The position numbers and the translations under genes were made by a program. Under the pieces are notes generated by a model. That model worked only from the letters and a program-made list of their open reading frames with translations. It did not search any database and was not told the DNA's origin. A stretch of DNA of 64,000 bases. Origin: Clostridium thermobutyricum DSM 4928 (GTDB lineage: Bacteria; Bacillota; Clostridia; Clostridiales; Clostridiaceae). How positions within the stretch are numbered: the first letter of the stretch is position 1; every line of letters begins with the position of its first letter. Positions 47,962 through 56,691 of the stretch are shown here, piece by piece. The DNA is taken from positions 1-64,000 of the forward strand of contig NZ_LTAY01000019.1 of the NCBI RefSeq assembly GCF_002050515.1, written 5' to 3'.

Positions 47962-50235
47962 ATGATTACTTTAATAAAAGATAAGGTTTGGATTTTAAAT
48001 AATGAAATTATAGAATTTGATAAAAATAATATTAATTATGAAATTTCTGATGAAGAAGGAAAAAACAATACAATAGCATGGCAAATAATTAGTTCTCATA
48101 ATATATCAGGAGATAATAAACATTTGAAATTAAAGTTTGATTCTCTTACTTCACATGATATTACTTATGTTGGAGTAATTCAAACTGCAAAGGCAAGTGG
48201 TCTTAAGAAATTTCCAATCCCATATGTTTTAACTAATTGTCATAATTCTTTATGTGCAGTTGGAGGAACTTTAAATGATGATGATCATTTATTTGGATTA
48301 ACAGCAGCAAAAAAATATGGAGGAATTTATGTTCCTCCAAATCAAGCAGTAATTCATCAATATATGAGAGAAGTAATGGCAGGTTGTGGGAAGATGATAC
48401 TTGGAACAGATAGTCATACAAGGTATGGAGCACTTGGGACAATGGGAATTGGAGAAGGTGGAGGAGAAATAGTAAAGCAACTTCTTCAAAATACTTATGA
48501 TATAGATAGACCAGAAGTAATAGCAATTTATTTACAAGGAAAACCTAAAAGAGGAATTGGACCACAAGATATTGCTTTAGCTATAATAAGAGAGGTTTTT
48601 AGTTGTTCTTTTGTAAAAAATAAAATAGTTGAATTTATAGGACCGGGAGTTAAAAATCTTTCAATGGATTTTAGAAATGGAATAGACGTAATGACAACTG
48701 AAACAGCTTGTTTAAGTTCAATTTGGTGTACTGATGAAAAGGTAAATGAATATTTTAAAATTCATAAAAGACCAGAAGATTATAAAGAATTAAGACCAAA
48801 GGATTTAGCTTTATATGATGGTTTAGTAAAGGTTGAACTTGATAAAATAGAATCTATGATAGCATTGCCTTTTCATCCAAGCAATGCTTATACAATAAAA
48901 GAGTTAAATGATAATTTAGAAGAAATATTAAAGGAAACAGAAAGAAAAGCTAACCTACAAATAATGAATTCTAATATAAAAGTAAATTTAAGAAATAAAA
49001 TTATAGATGGAAGATTGAAAGTAGATCAAGGTGAAATAGCAGGATGTGCAGGTGGAATGTATGAGAATATTAAAGCCGCTATGGAAATTTTAAAAGGTCA
49101 TCAACTTACTAATGATTATTATTCTTTAAATATATATCCAGCAAGTACTCCAATTTATACAAAAATTATGGAGGATGGAAGTGCTATAGAACTTATAAAA
49201 AGTGGAGCAATAATAAAGACAGCTTTCTGTGGACCATGCTTTGGAGCAGGAGATGTGCCAGCAAATGGCTCTTTATCAATAAGGCATACAACAAGAAATT
49301 TCCCTAATAGGGAAGGTTCAAAACCTAGTGAAGGACAGATAGCTACAGTTGCTCTTATGGATGCGCGTTCAATTGCAGCTACATCATTAAATGGAGGTTT
49401 TTTAACTGCCGCTACTGATTTAGATTTTGATGAATTCGAAAAAAAATATACATTTGATGATTCTTCTTATAGCAGAGTATATAATGGGTTTAGAAAAGAA
49501 AAAAAAGATGAGAAATTAATAGTAGGACCTAATATATCAGAATGGCCAGAAATGACAAGGTTAAATGAAAATATTTTATTAAAGGTAGCTTCAGTAATAA
49601 AAGATCCAGTTACAACTACAGATGAATTGATTCCTTCAGGGGAAGCTTCAACATATAGATCAAATCCAATTAAAATGGCTGAATTTACTCTTTCAAGAAG
49701 AGATCCAGAGTATTTACCAATTGCAAAGGAAATGAAAAATTTAGAAAAAGAAAGAATTGAATTCATTAAAGAAGGAAAAATAACTGATAATTTAAGAAAA
49801 GTTATAAATATAGTTAATAAAGGAAATGTAGAAGATTTTCTTTATAATACTTCATTTGGTAGTGTTATTTATGCTGTAAAACCAGGTGATGGTTCAGCAA
49901 GAGAACAAGCTGCTTCTTGCCAAAAAGTTTTAGGTGGACTTGCAAATATATGTGTGGAGTATGCTACAAAAAGATATAGATCAAATTTAGTAAATTGGGG
50001 TATAATTCCATTTACTGCTGATAAAAATTTAATAGCCGAACTTTCAAAAGAAGATTATATTTATATAGAAAATATTAAATCTAAACTTTTAAATGGAGAT
50101 AAAACTGTTATTGCGAAATTAATAAAAAGTACAGAGCAAAAAAATATAGAATTAAGTATAGAAGATATTTCAAAAGAAGAAAAAGAAATATTATTAGAAG
50201 GATGCTTAATTAATTATTATAAAAATATAAAATAA
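47962..50235 (+). CDS. Aconitase-family hydratase (YbhJ-like)
   Basis: 757-residue aconitase-superfamily protein. TDSHTRYGALGTMGIGEGG carries the His of the active site, and 4Fe-4S ligands are suggested by GEIAGCAGG and CGPCFGAGD. The C-terminal swivel domain has GDGSAREQAA, the counterpart of aconitase GxxSSREHA, with Gln for His. The sequence resembles the poorly characterised hydratase YbhJ more than classic citrate aconitase. No citrate synthase or isocitrate dehydrogenase is adjacent, so the substrate is unsure. Divergent from a LysR gene. Confidence 0.85.
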   Translation: MITLIKDKVWILNNEIIEFDKNNINYEISDEEGKNNTIAWQIISSHNISGDNKHLKLKFDSLTSHDITYVGVIQTAKASGLKKFPIPYVLTNCHNSLCAVGGTLNDDDHLFGLTAAKKYGGIYVPPNQAVIHQYMREVMAGCGKMILGTDSHTRYGALGTMGIGEGGGEIVKQLLQNTYDIDRPEVIAIYLQGKPKRGIGPQDIALAIIREVFSCSFVKNKIVEFIGPGVKNLSMDFRNGIDVMTTETACLSSIWCTDEKVNEYFKIHKRPEDYKELRPKDLALYDGLVKVELDKIESMIALPFHPSNAYTIKELNDNLEEILKETERKANLQIMNSNIKVNLRNKIIDGRLKVDQGEIAGCAGGMYENIKAAMEILKGHQLTNDYYSLNIYPASTPIYTKIMEDGSAIELIKSGAIIKTAFCGPCFGAGDVPANGSLSIRHTTRNFPNREGSKPSEGQIATVALMDARSIAATSLNGGFLTAATDLDFDEFEKKYTFDDSSYSRVYNGFRKEKKDEKLIVGPNISEWPEMTRLNENILLKVASVIKDPVTTTDELIPSGEASTYRSNPIKMAEFTLSRRDPEYLPIAKEMKNLEKERIEFIKEGKITDNLRKVINIVNKGNVEDFLYNTSFGSVIYAVKPGDGSAREQAASCQKVLGGLANICVEYATKRYRSNLVNWGIIPFTADKNLIAELSKEDYIYIENIKSKLLNGDKTVIAKLIKSTEQKNIELSIEDISKEEKEILLEGCLINYYKNIK

Positions 50236-50297
50236 TATATTTAAAATATGTGGGATTAAATAAAAATTTTTTAGTTTAAATATAATTTAATATGGAG

Positions 50298-50341
50298 AGA
50301 ACTTCTATAATATGTTTAAAAATATATAGAAGTTCTTTTTA
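50298..50341 (+). terminator. Terminator after the hydratase gene
   Basis: AGAACTTCTATA / TATAGAAGTTCT stem with a 15-base loop and a TTTTT run. The rest of the 325-base gap to the next gene is plain AT-rich DNA with one promoter. Confidence 0.82.
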
Positions 50342-50441
50342 TATTAAAATATAAATAAATTAATTTTAGGTTATAATAGATAGTTTAATGTTATGTAAAT
50401 GAGATTAAAATGAAAATTTATTTTTAAATTTTTACAAAATA

Positions 50442-50470
50442 TTGAAAAAAGCTTTGGAAACGTATAAAAT
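50442..50470 (+). promoter_or_regulatory. Promoter of the aldo/keto reductase gene
   Basis: TTGAAA (50442-50447), 17-base spacer, TAAAAT (50465-50470); leader of about 85 bases. Confidence 0.55.
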
Positions 50471-50560
50471 TATTTATAATATATAAAATTAGAAAAGTAA
50501 GCAAAATTTATTATAAATAATAGACAATATATTTGATGTATCTATATATAGGGAGGAGAA

Positions 50561-51382
50561 ATGATGTTTGATAAAAGTGTAAAGTTGAAAAATGGTGTTT
50601 ATATGCCAGTATTAGGCTTTGGGACATATAAGACTGAAGATGGGGAAAAAACTGTACAGGCTGTTAAAAATGCATTAAAAATTGGATATAGACATATTGA
50701 TTGTGCATCATTTTACGGAAATGAAGCAAGTGTAGGAAAAGCAATTAGAGAGAGTGGAGTAAAAAGAGAAGATATTTTTATAACAAGTAAAGTTTGGAAT
50801 ACTGAACAAGGATATGAAAATACATTATTTGCTTTTGAAAAAACAATAAGTAAACTAGGAACAGATTATTTAGATTTATATCTTATTCACTGGCCAAAAG
50901 AATTAAATGAAGAGACTTGGAGGGCTTTAGAAACTCTTTATAAAGAAGGAAGAGTTAGAGCAATTGGAGTTTCGAATTTTAAAGAACATCATTTAGAAGA
51001 AATAATAGCTGGAGCAGAGATAGTTCCAATGGTAAATCAAGTAGAATTTCATCCAAGATTTCCTCAAGATGGATTATTAGAATTTTGTAAAAAAAATAAA
51101 ATACAAGTTGAAGCATGGGGACCATTAATGAGAGGAAATGTCTTTGAAATAGATCTTTTAAAAGAATTAGCAGAAAAATATAATAAAACTATATCTCAGA
51201 TAGTTTTAAGATGGGATTTACAAATGGGAGTTGTGACTATTCCAAAGTCAGTAAATAAAAAAAGAATAAAAGAAAATTCAAATATATTTGATTTTGAGCT
51301 TAGTGAAGCGGATATGGAAAAAATAAAACAATTAAATACTAGTGAAAGAATTGGGCCAGATCCTGATAACATAACATTTTAA
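50561..51382 (+). CDS. Aldo/keto reductase
   Basis: 273-residue NADPH-dependent reductase of the AKR5-like group. The catalytic tetrad is visible: Asp and Tyr in GYRHIDCASFYGNE, Lys in ITSKVWNTEQ and His in LYLIHWPKE; the cofactor tail IPKSVNKKRIKEN is present. Substrate probably small aldehydes or keto acids; not determinable here. Two ATGs in a row follow GGGAGGAG, so the start is 50561 or 50564. Confidence 0.94.
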   Translation: MMFDKSVKLKNGVYMPVLGFGTYKTEDGEKTVQAVKNALKIGYRHIDCASFYGNEASVGKAIRESGVKREDIFITSKVWNTEQGYENTLFAFEKTISKLGTDYLDLYLIHWPKELNEETWRALETLYKEGRVRAIGVSNFKEHHLEEIIAGAEIVPMVNQVEFHPRFPQDGLLEFCKKNKIQVEAWGPLMRGNVFEIDLLKELAEKYNKTISQIVLRWDLQMGVVTIPKSVNKKRIKENSNIFDFELSEADMEKIKQLNTSERIGPDPDNITF

Positions 51383-51484
51383 ATATAAAATTTTAATTAT
51401 TATATAAGTTAAAATAATAGACTGTAGATTAAAATTTTGATAAAATTATTTTAACAAGGTATGGTATATATTATTTAAAAAGGA

Positions 51485-51520
51485 AAATCCTACAGTTTTA
51501 TTCTGTAGGATTTATTTTTT
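51485..51520 (+). terminator. Terminator-like hairpin directly before the histidine kinase RBS
   Basis: 11-bp stem AAATCCTACAG / CTGTAGGATTT, 7-base loop, then TTTATTTTTT. The kinase RBS AGGGGGAG starts within two bases of the T run and no promoter can fit between. The kinase must therefore be expressed through this element. Confidence 0.8.
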
Positions 51521-51531
51521 AGGGGGAGCTT

Positions 51532-52677
51532 ATGAGAAAAAGTAAAGAGTTACTTTTATTAAGATATTTATCTTTTTTTATTTTAATAATTCAAATGTTT
51601 AGTAACGAAGTAAAAGTAAAAGGATTAATTTTTATATTACTATTTTTAATAAATAATAATATAAGGTTATTTTATTTAAAAAGTGATTTAAAAATATCTT
51701 TATCAATTATTATAGAATTTTTATGTATTCCTATAGCTTGCTTAAATCTAGGTGGTAATATTATTTTTTGTTTAATTGGAATAGTGATAGATGTATTTTC
51801 TTTGAAAAATAAAATAATAAAAAATATTTTTATATTTATTATTTTAGTAATGTCTATATCACCAATATTAGCAAAAGGAACTGAAAATGGAATAATTAAT
51901 TTATTAGTTATAGGTGTATTATTTATTCTTTTAAATTACATACAAAAACTTTATGATACAAAATTAAAGTCACAAAAGCTTTATGATAAATTAAGAATAT
52001 CAGAAGAAAAACTTATAGAAGCTAATGAAGAATTAGAAGGATATTTAATTTCAATTGAAGAGTTAACTTTATTAAAAGAAAGAAATAGAATTTCTAGAGA
52101 AATTCATGATAGTGTTGGACATGCTTTATCTACTGCTATGATTCAGCTTTCAGCTATGGAAGCTGTTGCTAAAAAAGAAAACAGTACATTAGAAATAATG
52201 GCAAAAAATTTAAGAGATTTTATAAATGAAAGTTTTCAAGATGTCAAAAGAGCTGTAAGAGAAATTAAGCCAGAAGAATATCATTCATATGAAGGAGTTT
52301 TTAGAATTCAAGAAGTTTGTAGGAATTTTGAAAAGATGACTGGAGTAAAAATAAAGGAAACTATATCTAAAGGCGACTGGGGATTAAATTCAAAGCAAAC
52401 ATCACATTTATATAGGATAACACAAGAGATATTGTCAAATTCTTTAAGACATGGGAAAGCTGATAGAATAAGAGTTATTATGAACTTTACAGAAGATGAA
52501 TTTATAATTTCATTTAAAGATAATGGAATTGGAATAGAAAATATAGAAGAAAAGGGATTAGGTCTTAAAAATATAAGAGAGAGAAGCGAAGAACTTGGTG
52601 GAAGTGTGTTTATGGAATCAAAATTAAACGAAGGATTTTTTGTTAAAATTATTGTGCCAAGAGAGAGGGAGGTTTAA
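51532..52677 (+). CDS. Sensor histidine kinase, NarL-partner type (LnrJ-like)
   Basis: 381 residues. About five or six N-terminal membrane segments with very short loops (residues 10-145), a coiled-coil linker, then a HisKA_3 dimerisation domain with the phospho-acceptor His in REIHDSVGHALSTAMIQL, and an HATPase domain (SNSLRHGKADRIRV as N box, KDNGIGIENIEEKGLGLKNI as G boxes). The lack of an extracellular domain suggests intramembrane sensing. The response regulator starts one base after its stop. Confidence 0.92.
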   Translation: MRKSKELLLLRYLSFFILIIQMFSNEVKVKGLIFILLFLINNNIRLFYLKSDLKISLSIIIEFLCIPIACLNLGGNIIFCLIGIVIDVFSLKNKIIKNIFIFIILVMSISPILAKGTENGIINLLVIGVLFILLNYIQKLYDTKLKSQKLYDKLRISEEKLIEANEELEGYLISIEELTLLKERNRISREIHDSVGHALSTAMIQLSAMEAVAKKENSTLEIMAKNLRDFINESFQDVKRAVREIKPEEYHSYEGVFRIQEVCRNFEKMTGVKIKETISKGDWGLNSKQTSHLYRITQEILSNSLRHGKADRIRVIMNFTEDEFIISFKDNGIGIENIEEKGLGLKNIRERSEELGGSVFMESKLNEGFFVKIIVPREREV

Positions 52678-52678
52678 A

Positions 52679-53317
52679 GTGAATAAGATTAAACTTTTAA
52701 TTGTAGATGATGAAAAATTAATTAGAGAAGGGCTTAAGGTAATGTTATCATTGTTTGATGATATAGAAGTAGTTGGAACTTTAGAAAATGGATATAAGGC
52801 TTTAGAATTTTGTAAGGTAAATGAAGTCGATGTAGTTCTTATGGATATAAGAATGAAAGATTGTGATGGAGTTATGGGAACAAGACTTATAAAAGAACAA
52901 TTTTCAAAAATAAAAGTTCTTATTTTAACAACTTTTAAGGATAAAGAATATATAAATGAAGCATTAAAGTATGGTGCTTTTGGATATCTTTTAAAAGATA
53001 GTTCTCATGATGTTATTTATGAAGGGATAAAGGCAGCTTATAAAGGAAATATGGTTGTGCATCCTGATGTGGCAACTGAAATGTTAAAAGGAAAAGATAT
53101 AGTTAAAAATAATATAGAAAAATTTTCTCTTTCAGAGAAAGAAATAAAAATAATTGAGAATATAGGAAATGGATTAACAAATAAAGAAATTTCAGAAGTA
53201 TTATTTTTATCAGAAGGAACAATAAAAAATAATATAACAAACATATTATCAAAATTAGAGCTTAGGGATAGAACTCAAATTGCGATTTTTGCATTTAAAA
53301 ATGGAATAGTGACTTAA
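52679..53317 (+). CDS. LuxR/NarL-family response regulator (LnrK-like)
   Basis: 212 residues. Receiver domain with acidic pair in LLIVDDEKL, phospho-acceptor Asp in VVLMDIRMKDCDG and Lys in GYLLKDSS; C-terminal HTH GLTNKEISEVLFLSEGTIKNNI. I start at GTG 52679, which follows GAGGGAGG; the open frame begins earlier inside the kinase gene without RBS. Partner of the preceding kinase and presumably activator of the ABC genes downstream. Confidence 0.93.
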   Translation: MNKIKLLIVDDEKLIREGLKVMLSLFDDIEVVGTLENGYKALEFCKVNEVDVVLMDIRMKDCDGVMGTRLIKEQFSKIKVLILTTFKDKEYINEALKYGAFGYLLKDSSHDVIYEGIKAAYKGNMVVHPDVATEMLKGKDIVKNNIEKFSLSEKEIKIIENIGNGLTNKEISEVLFLSEGTIKNNITNILSKLELRDRTQIAIFAFKNGIVT

Positions 53318-53348
53318 GTCATTTAAGTTATGACTTTAATATATATTT

Positions 53349-53403
53349 AACCTCCAAAATTTATCTTATTATAATATCAAGATGAATTTATGGAGGTTTT
53401 TTT
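53349..53403 (+). promoter_or_regulatory. Hairpin with U run that contains the ABC-ATPase RBS
   Basis: Left arm 53349-53367 and right arm 53379-53398 pair almost throughout (AACCTCCA with TGGAGGTT, then an A/T-rich stem), followed by seven T. TGGAGG at 53391-53396 is the only RBS for the ATG at 53404 and lies in the right arm. The element looks like both an intrinsic terminator and an RBS-sequestering hairpin. Confidence 0.7.
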
Positions 53404-54339
53404 ATGGGTATAGTAAAAATAAAAAATGTAACAAAGAGGTTTGATGATAAATTAGTTTTAGATAATGTTAGTTTTGAGGTATATGAAGGAGAAATATTTG
53501 GGTTTATTGGTCCAAATGGTGCTGGAAAATCTACTTTAATAAATATAATGACATCTCTTTTATCTCCTGATAGCGGAGAAATAAAAATATGTGGTTATGA
53601 TATTGTAAATGAAAGTATAAAAGCAAAAGAAAATATAGGATATGTTCCTCAAGATTTAGCTTTATTAGAGGGGCTTACAGCTTTTGATAATTTAGAATTT
53701 TTTGGAGCTTTATATGGATTAAAAGGAAAATTATTAAAAGAAAGAATAAATGAAGCTTTAGAAATATCCGGACTTATGGAAAAGAAAAAGGAAAAAGTGA
53801 AAAAGTTTTCAGGAGGAATGAAAAGAAGATTAAATATAGCTATTGGAATATTAAATCATCCTAAGGTTTTAATTCTAGATGAGCCAACGGTTGGGATTGA
53901 CCCTCAATCTAGAAATCATATTTTTACTTTTATAAAAAGAATAAGTAAAGAATGGGGGACAACTGTTATTTATACATCTCACTATATGGAAGAAGTAGAG
54001 GAACTTTGTAATAGAGTTTTTATTATAGATTTAGGACAAGAAATAGCTTATGGAACAAAAAATGAAATTAAAAATTCAGTTTCTTCAAATAATAAAATTT
54101 CTATAGAATTAGAAAAAGTAAGTGGAGAAGTTATTTTAGATTTAAGAGAAGTTAAGGGAATATTAAATATACTGGATAAAGAAAATGAAATTATATTAAC
54201 TATAGATAAAAATTTTAAAATGGGAAATGTTCTTTTAGTATTAGAAAATAGAAATATAGAGATAAAGAAGATAAGTTATGAGGAAGTTAAGCTTGAAGAT
54301 ATATTCTTAACTTTAACAGGAAAATCTTTGAGAGATTAG
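53404..54339 (+). CDS. ABC-2 exporter ATP-binding protein (LnrL-like)
   Basis: 311-residue ATPase. Walker A GPNGAGKST, Q-loop GYVPQDLALLEGL, signature FSGGMKRRLNIAIG, Walker B VLILDEPTVGID and H-switch in IYTSHYMEE are complete. The roughly 90-residue C-terminal extension is typical of drug/antibiotic exporters of the CcmA/LnrL type. Its translation start depends on the RBS inside the upstream hairpin. Partners are the two permeases directly downstream. Confidence 0.93.
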   Translation: MGIVKIKNVTKRFDDKLVLDNVSFEVYEGEIFGFIGPNGAGKSTLINIMTSLLSPDSGEIKICGYDIVNESIKAKENIGYVPQDLALLEGLTAFDNLEFFGALYGLKGKLLKERINEALEISGLMEKKKEKVKKFSGGMKRRLNIAIGILNHPKVLILDEPTVGIDPQSRNHIFTFIKRISKEWGTTVIYTSHYMEEVEELCNRVFIIDLGQEIAYGTKNEIKNSVSSNNKISIELEKVSGEVILDLREVKGILNILDKENEIILTIDKNFKMGNVLLVLENRNIEIKKISYEEVKLEDIFLTLTGKSLRD

Positions 54340-54350
54340 GAGGAAATAAA

Positions 54351-55436
54351 ATGAGGTTATTATATTATATAAAAACTACATTAAAGGGACTAGCATCTAG
54401 TATTATTGTAACATCCTCATATTTTATTATTTTTCCAGTGATATTGGCTTTAGTAATGGGATTTACAAAAGAAATTAGTCATAGTAATCCAACGGACATA
54501 AAGAGATTAGAGATAAATATAATTGATGAAGATAATAGTAAGATGTCTAAGGAACTAGTGAATTTCTTAGAAAGTGATAATTTAAAAGACTTTTTAAAAA
54601 TAGATTCTGAAGCTAAATCGAGTCTTACTATAAAAAAAGGATATGAAAATGAACTTTTATCATTAAAGAGTGGAAATTTAATTTTAAATCAAAAAGATAA
54701 TAAAAATAGTTATGGAATAAATATTTTAAAGTCTATATTAGATAAATATCATGAAAATATTTATGCATCTTTAAAAAATGACAAAGGTTTAGAAATAAAT
54801 AATATAAATAATTCTTCTGTTATAAAAACGAATATTATTGAAAAACAGGAAAGTAAAAATTTTTATAAAGAAACAATAGCTTCTATGATTGGATTTATAA
54901 TTAGTACACTTATATATATGTTAAATAAATCTAATAAAGGAGAGATAGGTGAAAATTTATATAGAAGACTGATTTCTCTTCCTATAACAAAAGCTAAAAT
55001 TTATTTATATGAAGGAGTATCAACAGGAGTATATGCATTTATAATAATTTTTATTTATATATTTTTCTTTAGATTATCAGGTATTGCGTTTGATGGAAAT
55101 TTAATAGATTTATTAATATTAATTTTGACAGGAACATTTTTAGTAGTAGGTGTAGTTTCAGCATTACAATCTTTATTTGGTAAGAAACTTTCTAATATAC
55201 TTGGTATGGGATTTTTTCTTTTATTTGTCTTTGCAGGAAAAGCATTTGGTGGAATTGGAAGAGGTTTAGGATTAGTTTCACCAATGGAGTATTTAGAAAG
55301 AGCATTTGAACAATATGTTTTAAATGGAAGCATACAGGGGTGTGAAAATTTGATAGGAATTACATTCTTAATATCAATTGCATTATTTTTAATAGGATTA
55401 TTGAAAGTAAAGTTTATTAAGGAGAGAAGTATATGA
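54351..55436 (+). CDS. ABC-2 type permease 1 (LnrM-like)
   Basis: 361 residues with ABC-2 permease topology: one N-terminal membrane segment (about 15-37), a large extracellular region of about 140 residues, then five C-terminal segments ending in FLISIALFLIGLLKV. RRLISLPITKAKIYLYEG is the cytoplasmic coupling motif of this family. It overlaps the next gene by 4 bases (ATGA). Heterodimerises presumably with that product. Confidence 0.87.
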   Translation: MRLLYYIKTTLKGLASSIIVTSSYFIIFPVILALVMGFTKEISHSNPTDIKRLEINIIDEDNSKMSKELVNFLESDNLKDFLKIDSEAKSSLTIKKGYENELLSLKSGNLILNQKDNKNSYGINILKSILDKYHENIYASLKNDKGLEINNINNSSVIKTNIIEKQESKNFYKETIASMIGFIISTLIYMLNKSNKGEIGENLYRRLISLPITKAKIYLYEGVSTGVYAFIIIFIYIFFFRLSGIAFDGNLIDLLILILTGTFLVVGVVSALQSLFGKKLSNILGMGFFLLFVFAGKAFGGIGRGLGLVSPMEYLERAFEQYVLNGSIQGCENLIGITFLISIALFLIGLLKVKFIKERSI

Positions 55437-56494
55437 AATTATTAAATCTTATTTTAGTAAATATAAAAAGGCAATTAAAAAATCCAGCAATATTAGTTAT
55501 GTTGATTTTATTTCCTTTAGGAATGTTATTATTCTTAAATGGTTCAGATAATGAAAAAATAGAAAAGATAGGAATAATAAATAATGAAAATTCTATTCAA
55601 TCAGAAAAGTTAATAAATAATCTAAAAGAACAATATGAAATAAGAGAATTAACAGGAAAAATAAATGATAATTTAGAATTAATTGAGAATAATGAGCTTA
55701 TAGGTATATATGTTATTCCAAATGATTTTGAAAATAAATTAAATAAAGGAGAAATTCCTAATATAGAGGTTTATAAGAAAGAAGATTCTTTAGATACCTT
55801 AATGTCAGATAGTATAATGGAGAGCTTTATTAAAGATAGTCTAAAAGAAAAGAACAGTAATGGAATAACCGATAATTATATAAAAACAAAAATTGAAAAA
55901 AAAGAAATAAGTGATAAACAAAATGAAAGTTTTAATGTAATAATGATATGTTATTTTATGTTTATGGGTGGCTCTATTATATCAGAAGAGATTATTAATT
56001 TAAAAAATCAAAATGTATTAAAAAGAATGATTACTACTTCAAATACGGATAAAGAAATTTTAGGAAGTCTTTTTATATCTAGTTTTTTAATACAAGGAAT
56101 ATTAAGTTCATTATCATATATAATAGTAGTTAAATTATTAAAAGTTGAGAATTCAAATATACCTTTGGGGATATTAACTATATTTTTAAGTAGTATTGTT
56201 TCAACATCAATTATAATTGCAGTTACAAGGTGGATAAGAAATATAACTTTAGCAAGTCTTACAATGGTACTTTTTTCTCTAATAATGTTTTGCTTAGGTA
56301 CATTTAATTCAAACACAGATTTTCTTAAAAATCCTCCAGCTATTTTTAAGGTTGGTATAATATCACCTTTTTATTGGATGTTAAAAATAATTGAAACAGG
56401 AAATTTAATAATTCCAGTTATAATTCTAATTTTAATGTCTTTAGTTTTCTTTACATTAGGTAGTTTTAAATTAAGAGATTTTGTAAAAGAATAG
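55433..56494 (+). CDS. ABC-2 type permease 2 (LnrN-like)
   Basis: 353 residues with the same topology as the preceding permease: N-terminal segment VMLILFPLGMLLFL, a large extracellular loop, then a membrane domain starting after residue 160, with LKRMITTSNTDKEILGSLFISSFLIQG as coupling region. The gene set kinase, regulator, ATPase and two permeases matches the linearmycin resistance locus lnrJK-LMN (yfiJKLMN) of Bacillus in order and size. Confidence 0.87.
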   Translation: MKLLNLILVNIKRQLKNPAILVMLILFPLGMLLFLNGSDNEKIEKIGIINNENSIQSEKLINNLKEQYEIRELTGKINDNLELIENNELIGIYVIPNDFENKLNKGEIPNIEVYKKEDSLDTLMSDSIMESFIKDSLKEKNSNGITDNYIKTKIEKKEISDKQNESFNVIMICYFMFMGGSIISEEIINLKNQNVLKRMITTSNTDKEILGSLFISSFLIQGILSSLSYIIVVKLLKVENSNIPLGILTIFLSSIVSTSIIIAVTRWIRNITLASLTMVLFSLIMFCLGTFNSNTDFLKNPPAIFKVGIISPFYWMLKIIETGNLIIPVIILILMSLVFFTLGSFKLRDFVKE

Positions 56495-56513
56495 ATTGAA
56501 TTTGAAATTTATA

Positions 56514-56556
56514 TAAAGTCTTTCTATGAATTAATTTTGTAGAAAGACTTATTTTT
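56514..56556 (+). terminator. Terminator of the two-component/ABC operon
   Basis: AAGTCTTTCTA / TAGAAAGACTT stem with a 13-base loop and TTTTT. Confidence 0.82.
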
Positions 56557-56691
56557 ATAGTAATAAATGCTTCTTTAATACTATTTATATCTAATTATAT
56601 ATAGTTTTTAAAATAAAATAATTTTAATATATTAAAAAAATAGTAAAATACTGTATAATTATAAATGAGGTTAGGTTTTGGGAGGAAAAGG

